Origin: Xiphophorus maculatus | Lineage: Eukaryota > Chordata > Actinopteri > Cyprinodontiformes > Poeciliidae | Direction: 5' to 3' | Assembly: GCF_002775205.1 (NCBI RefSeq) | Contig: NC_036461.1 | Coordinates: 13,863,015-13,927,014, forward strand | DNA: 64,000 nt | Shown here: piece by piece, positions 61,501 through 64,000 of the stretch | Numbering within the stretch: the first letter of the stretch is position 1 | Layout of the letters: each line of letters opens with the position of its first letter | Program-made: the position numbers and the translations under genes | The notes under the pieces: model-generated | Told to the model about the DNA's origin: nothing | The model's input: the letters and a program-made list of their open reading frames with translations, nothing else | Databases searched by the model: none

Positions 61501-62577
61501 ATGTATACGCAGAGTCCTATTACGTCACCGCCATCTTGACAGTGGCAGTGGAGAAAACATGCTGCGTGGACTAGTTTCAACGGTTTTACTGCACAAAGTG
61601 GACCCACTGCCTTTACTTTACATTTTTTAATTCATATCTTGAAATAGCAAATGCACATTGAATTATGGAATTGTGTTAATATGTTCATGAATACATCACT
61701 GTAAAGGTATGTGTGTGTGTTCATCAATAAAAACGATTTATCAGAATCAGCTGTATCAAATGCAATTATTGTGCCCCAAAACAATTAAATAATCACATCA
61801 AAAAGTTCAAAACGTTGTCCTTTGTTTTGTTTTTTTTGTTTTTTTCATTCCTATATATAATAATGTGTGAGAGGTTGTGTCAGTGGCATTCATTAACTTG
61901 AAATACTTTGCAGAACGGCACTTTACGAAGTTCGGTCCATTTACTTGTATTAGCTTGATGGTAGATAAGCCACTTTCAATATTGCGGACGCTATAACGTA
62001 TCGCAACAACTGACCGACCCGCTCAAGCGATAACTTCCGGTTCAAAAGCACTGTCACAATCAGCGATCTCTCAGATCTCCAACTGGGACATACCCTTTCT
62101 GTTTTGTTAATGTTGTAGTGCTTTCGTTAATGTTGTAGTGCTTTTGTAATTTGTAATTGTGCTTTCAATTTGCTGAAGTGGTTTGCACCTCAGGGCCACC
62201 GTAGGTTTTGGTTCATGATAAACTTGCAACATAATTTTTGTTTCATTATTGAAACTAAGAAAATGTTCCAAACTAACTTTGTCATTGTATCCCAACACAT
62301 TTTACAGTCTACTCCAACAGACAACGGCTCAGTTAAGAGATCAAGTGATGAAATACTTATGACTTATTGACCGTTTAACCTTTGCACGCGACATCTGCAG
62401 GCTCTCCCCACCATCCTGGGAGACGACCGCTTCAAGGTGATGTTCGAGAACCCGGACTACCAGGTGGACGAGCAGAGCGAGGAGTTCCGGCTGCTCAACC
62501 CCATCGTCTCCAAGGTGGGACAGAAGAGGAAGAAGAAGCTGCGGCTGCTGGCTCAGCAGGAGGCCAACGTCCAGCAG
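49503..62577 (+). CDS. NOL10: NOL10, nucleolar protein 10 (5' part; continues past window)
   Basis: NOL10 is a nucleolar WD-repeat protein needed for small-subunit rRNA processing (yeast Enp2 family). Exons: 49503-49568, 50047-50092, 50189-50287, 50377-50454, 50540-50577, 51196-51332, 51418-51483, 51572-51632, 53304-53389, 53651-53729, 54464-54613, 54755-54821, 55725-55777, 59312-59438, 60531-60610, 60742-60840, 61156-61248, 62401-62577. All are GT..AG and in phase, giving 534 codons. The start ATG has G at -3 and reads [20 protein letters not shown], like human. Residues up to about 370 form the WD propeller ([31 protein letters not shown]). The segment [18 protein letters not shown] (482-499) opens the NUC153 motif. 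By comparison with human (688 residues), about 150 C-terminal residues lie beyond 64000. Confidence 0.95.
54170..54340 (+). mobile_element. Decayed Tc1-like fragment, NOL10 intron 10
   Basis: GATGAGACTAAAATTGAGCT, later GGATTTGGTGCAAAACACAG and AGCAGGGGATCTGTGA recall the transposase mid-region. It is short and broken. Confidence 0.45.
55870..56460 (+). mobile_element. Decayed Tc1-like element, NOL10 intron 13
   Basis: AACTAAGAAGCCCATCATAA followed by GCTAGAAAATGCTG, then GGCAGCTGTCCACATGG and GAGATTGAGCTGTTTGGTCA, follow the order of a Tc1-type transposase gene. No intact frame remains. At 56374-56407 there is a perfect 14-bp stem (AAGGTTGAGGTTGG and complement), followed by the palindrome CCTTATGCATAAGG. 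Confidence 0.6.
58137..58400. repeat. Possible inverted-repeat element, NOL10 intron 13
   Basis: AAGCCTGG and CCAGGCTT form a short stem at 58137-58159, and CCACCAGGCTTAGC recurs at about 58361-58374. This could be a small DNA element, but the ends and target duplications are not clear. Confidence 0.25.
58472..58701 (-). mobile_element. tRNA-derived SINE with 16-bp target duplication
   Basis: Read on the minus strand, the head GTGGCGTAGGGGTTAGGG resembles a pol III A box, and GGGTTCGACTCCC is a near-perfect B box. The tail is a long poly(A), seen as T from about 58472 to 58506. Direct repeats AACTTTCATGATTTTT flank it at 58456-58471 and 58702-58717. The long uninterrupted tail and exact duplication suggest a fairly recent insertion. 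It lies in NOL10 intron 13, opposite to the gene. Confidence 0.9.
59477..59515. repeat. Two adjacent hairpins just after NOL10 exon 14
   Basis: CTCTCAGTTCC at 59477-59487 pairs with its exact complement at 59490-59500 (2-nt loop). Immediately after, GCCTCTG and CAGAGGC form a 7-bp stem. The pair starts about 40 nt inside intron 14. Confidence 0.8.
61323..62201. mobile_element. 879-bp foldback DNA element in NOL10 intron 17
   Basis: Long terminal inverted repeats, left about 61323-61484 and right about 62058-62201, begin TGGTGGCCCTGAGGTGCAAA and, inverted, CGGTGGCCCTGAGGTGCAAA. Each carries tandem copies of GCACTACAACATTAACGAAA-like units; the left arm has one extra unit. A TA dinucleotide abuts both ends (61321-61322 and 62202-62203), consistent with a Tc1/mariner-type target duplication. 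The roughly 570-bp core has no open frame, so this is a non-autonomous element. Confidence 0.8.
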
Positions 62578-64000
62578 GTAACATTTAATTGTGTGGTATG
62601 ATGTTGACTTTTTATTACTTCTACCAGGAGGTTAGAGTTTGTTGATTTTGATATATGGTGGGGAAAATAAGTATGAAAAGAACATAATTTGGAGAAATAG
62701 CTATTTTCCCTGGTAAAGACGTGCAAAAGTCCACACAAAAAAAATTCAGATCCGATTATTTTTCTCTGAGATTTAAGTGTTGAACGTGCAATCAGATATC
62801 CAGAAGGCATCTGGTGTTTATAGGGTTATATGTTTTGGATTGTTATCCTGTCTGAAAGAACAAATCGTGGCCCATTTTCAATTTTTGGCAGTTTTATTGA
62901 GCTAAAGTGTCCTCGTATTTGTGTTTGTAATGTTTAAAACTCAAACAAGGTTCCAGGGTCCTTCAAAAATAAAACCAGGCCCACACTATTACACATCCCC
63001 CTCCGTACTTTACAGCGGGAATCAAATGTTGTTGTTTTTTTTATTTACATATTCATCATCTGTTTTACATGTATCTGCCCCAGAGGGTTTCCTGACAAAA
63101 TCTCACTCTTAGTCACTTCTGACAAAAATCACACAGTGGCAGAATGAGAAATAGAAAGCTTTTTCCTGGTGTATGTGGAAAAAATATGACAATATGCATC
63201 AATACCTGACTTGGGAAGATTAACACACATTTTCCTTATTTGGATGGTATGTTTTATAATTTTTGAAGAGTGGTTAATAGAAATGGGCCTTTCCGTCCCA
63301 CTTACAAGATTCTTACGCAGTCTTGAAAACTCTAGAATAGCATGGAGTTTGCTTTTATCATTTCCCAAATCAAGATAAATTTTGAAAAACATACATTTAT
63401 GTTTATGTATTCTGTTGACGAAATGCACTTGCTTGCTATTTGTGGTATTTAGGTGATATTCTCAGGAGGAACTCAAGATTCCACACTTACAACTGCTTTA
63501 TTCTGTACAAGTTCATGAGTTAGATTTTGAAATGGACAGTATTTATTTTTGTGAAGATGTCACAAAAACTGTGTAAATAGCTCTTCATTGTTGAATCTAG
63601 GCTTGCTGATCATCAAGAACTTTTTGCACATTTCTACCAATAATGCTGATGCTTGTGAAAAATGAAGTTTTTTTCATAATTATGTAATAGTAAGGTGCTT
63701 TCATTGTTATTTATCTTTTCCATACAATTTGGTCCAGAAGGTTCCAGCCAGACTTTGTATAAGAATGTTTATGAGTCAAGGAAAGCTAAAAGTATACATA
63801 AAGTTTCTCAGTTAAAATTGGAAAGTTGGAATTTAAGACAAACGTTTCATTAGGTTATTTTGGAACCTTAAACATAATCTGAAATCTTTGTGTTTAGTAT
63901 GTTGGGCTTTACCGTTGCTACATGACTACAGTAGTTAGGTGTTTATGAGGAGGAAGACTGTGTTTAAAAAGGGACATTTAAACACCATCTTTATGTCATA
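62578..64000. other. NOL10 intron, no further exon found
   Basis: After the GTAACA donor at 62578 I see no exon encoding the acidic/basic NOL10 C-terminus. From about 62650 to 63120 the text may be an old dispersed repeat (CCTCCGTACTTTACAGCGGG), but I cannot define its ends. Confidence 0.4.

Overview
The window is eukaryotic. Genes are split by GT..AG introns, spacers are long and AT-rich, and the dispersed repeats (decayed Tc1-like copies, a hAT-type MITE, a tRNA-derived SINE) are types common in ray-finned fish. The proteins read as vertebrate orthologues with fish-like divergence, so this is most likely a teleost chromosome segment. The species cannot be named from the sequence.

Four protein genes can be built exon by exon. 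(1) MOCS1 on the minus strand (about 6253-14726) is the molybdenum-cofactor gene. It has a radical-SAM MOCS1A part and, in a last large exon, a MoaC-type MOCS1B part. (2) KCNF1 (Kv5.1) on the minus strand (37634-38953) is an intronless silent Kv-channel subunit. (3) ATP6V1C2 on the minus strand (40529-48005) encodes V-ATPase V1 subunit C in 13 coding exons, one of which looks like an extra 66-nt cassette. (4) NOL10 on the plus strand (49503-62577 and onward) is a nucleolar WD-repeat/NUC153 ribosome-biogenesis factor. Eighteen exons are visible and the 3' end lies beyond the window. ATP6V1C2 and NOL10 are divergent, with about 1.5 kb between start codons.

Layout: 1-1250 holds an unrecognised hydrophobic reading frame on the minus strand. 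1250-6250 is intergenic, with a nested palindromic array and a possible LTR-like repeat. 6250-14750 is MOCS1, with a ZNF143-like promoter motif just upstream. 14.9-37.5 kb is a gene-poor spacer with microsatellites, a truncated retroposon flanked by 13-bp duplications, Tc1-like remnants and a solo-LTR-like element. 37.6-64 kb is the KCNF1-ATP6V1C2-NOL10 block. Order and orientation of that block match human 2p25.1 as I recall it, except that PDIA6 is not between KCNF1 and ATP6V1C2.

The genes do not form one pathway. The region is an ordinary vertebrate linkage group. The most interesting points are the MOCS1A/B junction, where the Gly-Gly-stop codons double as a splice donor; the ATP6V1C2 cassette exon; several mobile elements with intact target-site duplications, including one nested in another; and a scatter of perfect short hairpins in non-coding DNA. 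I found no undescribed multi-gene system.
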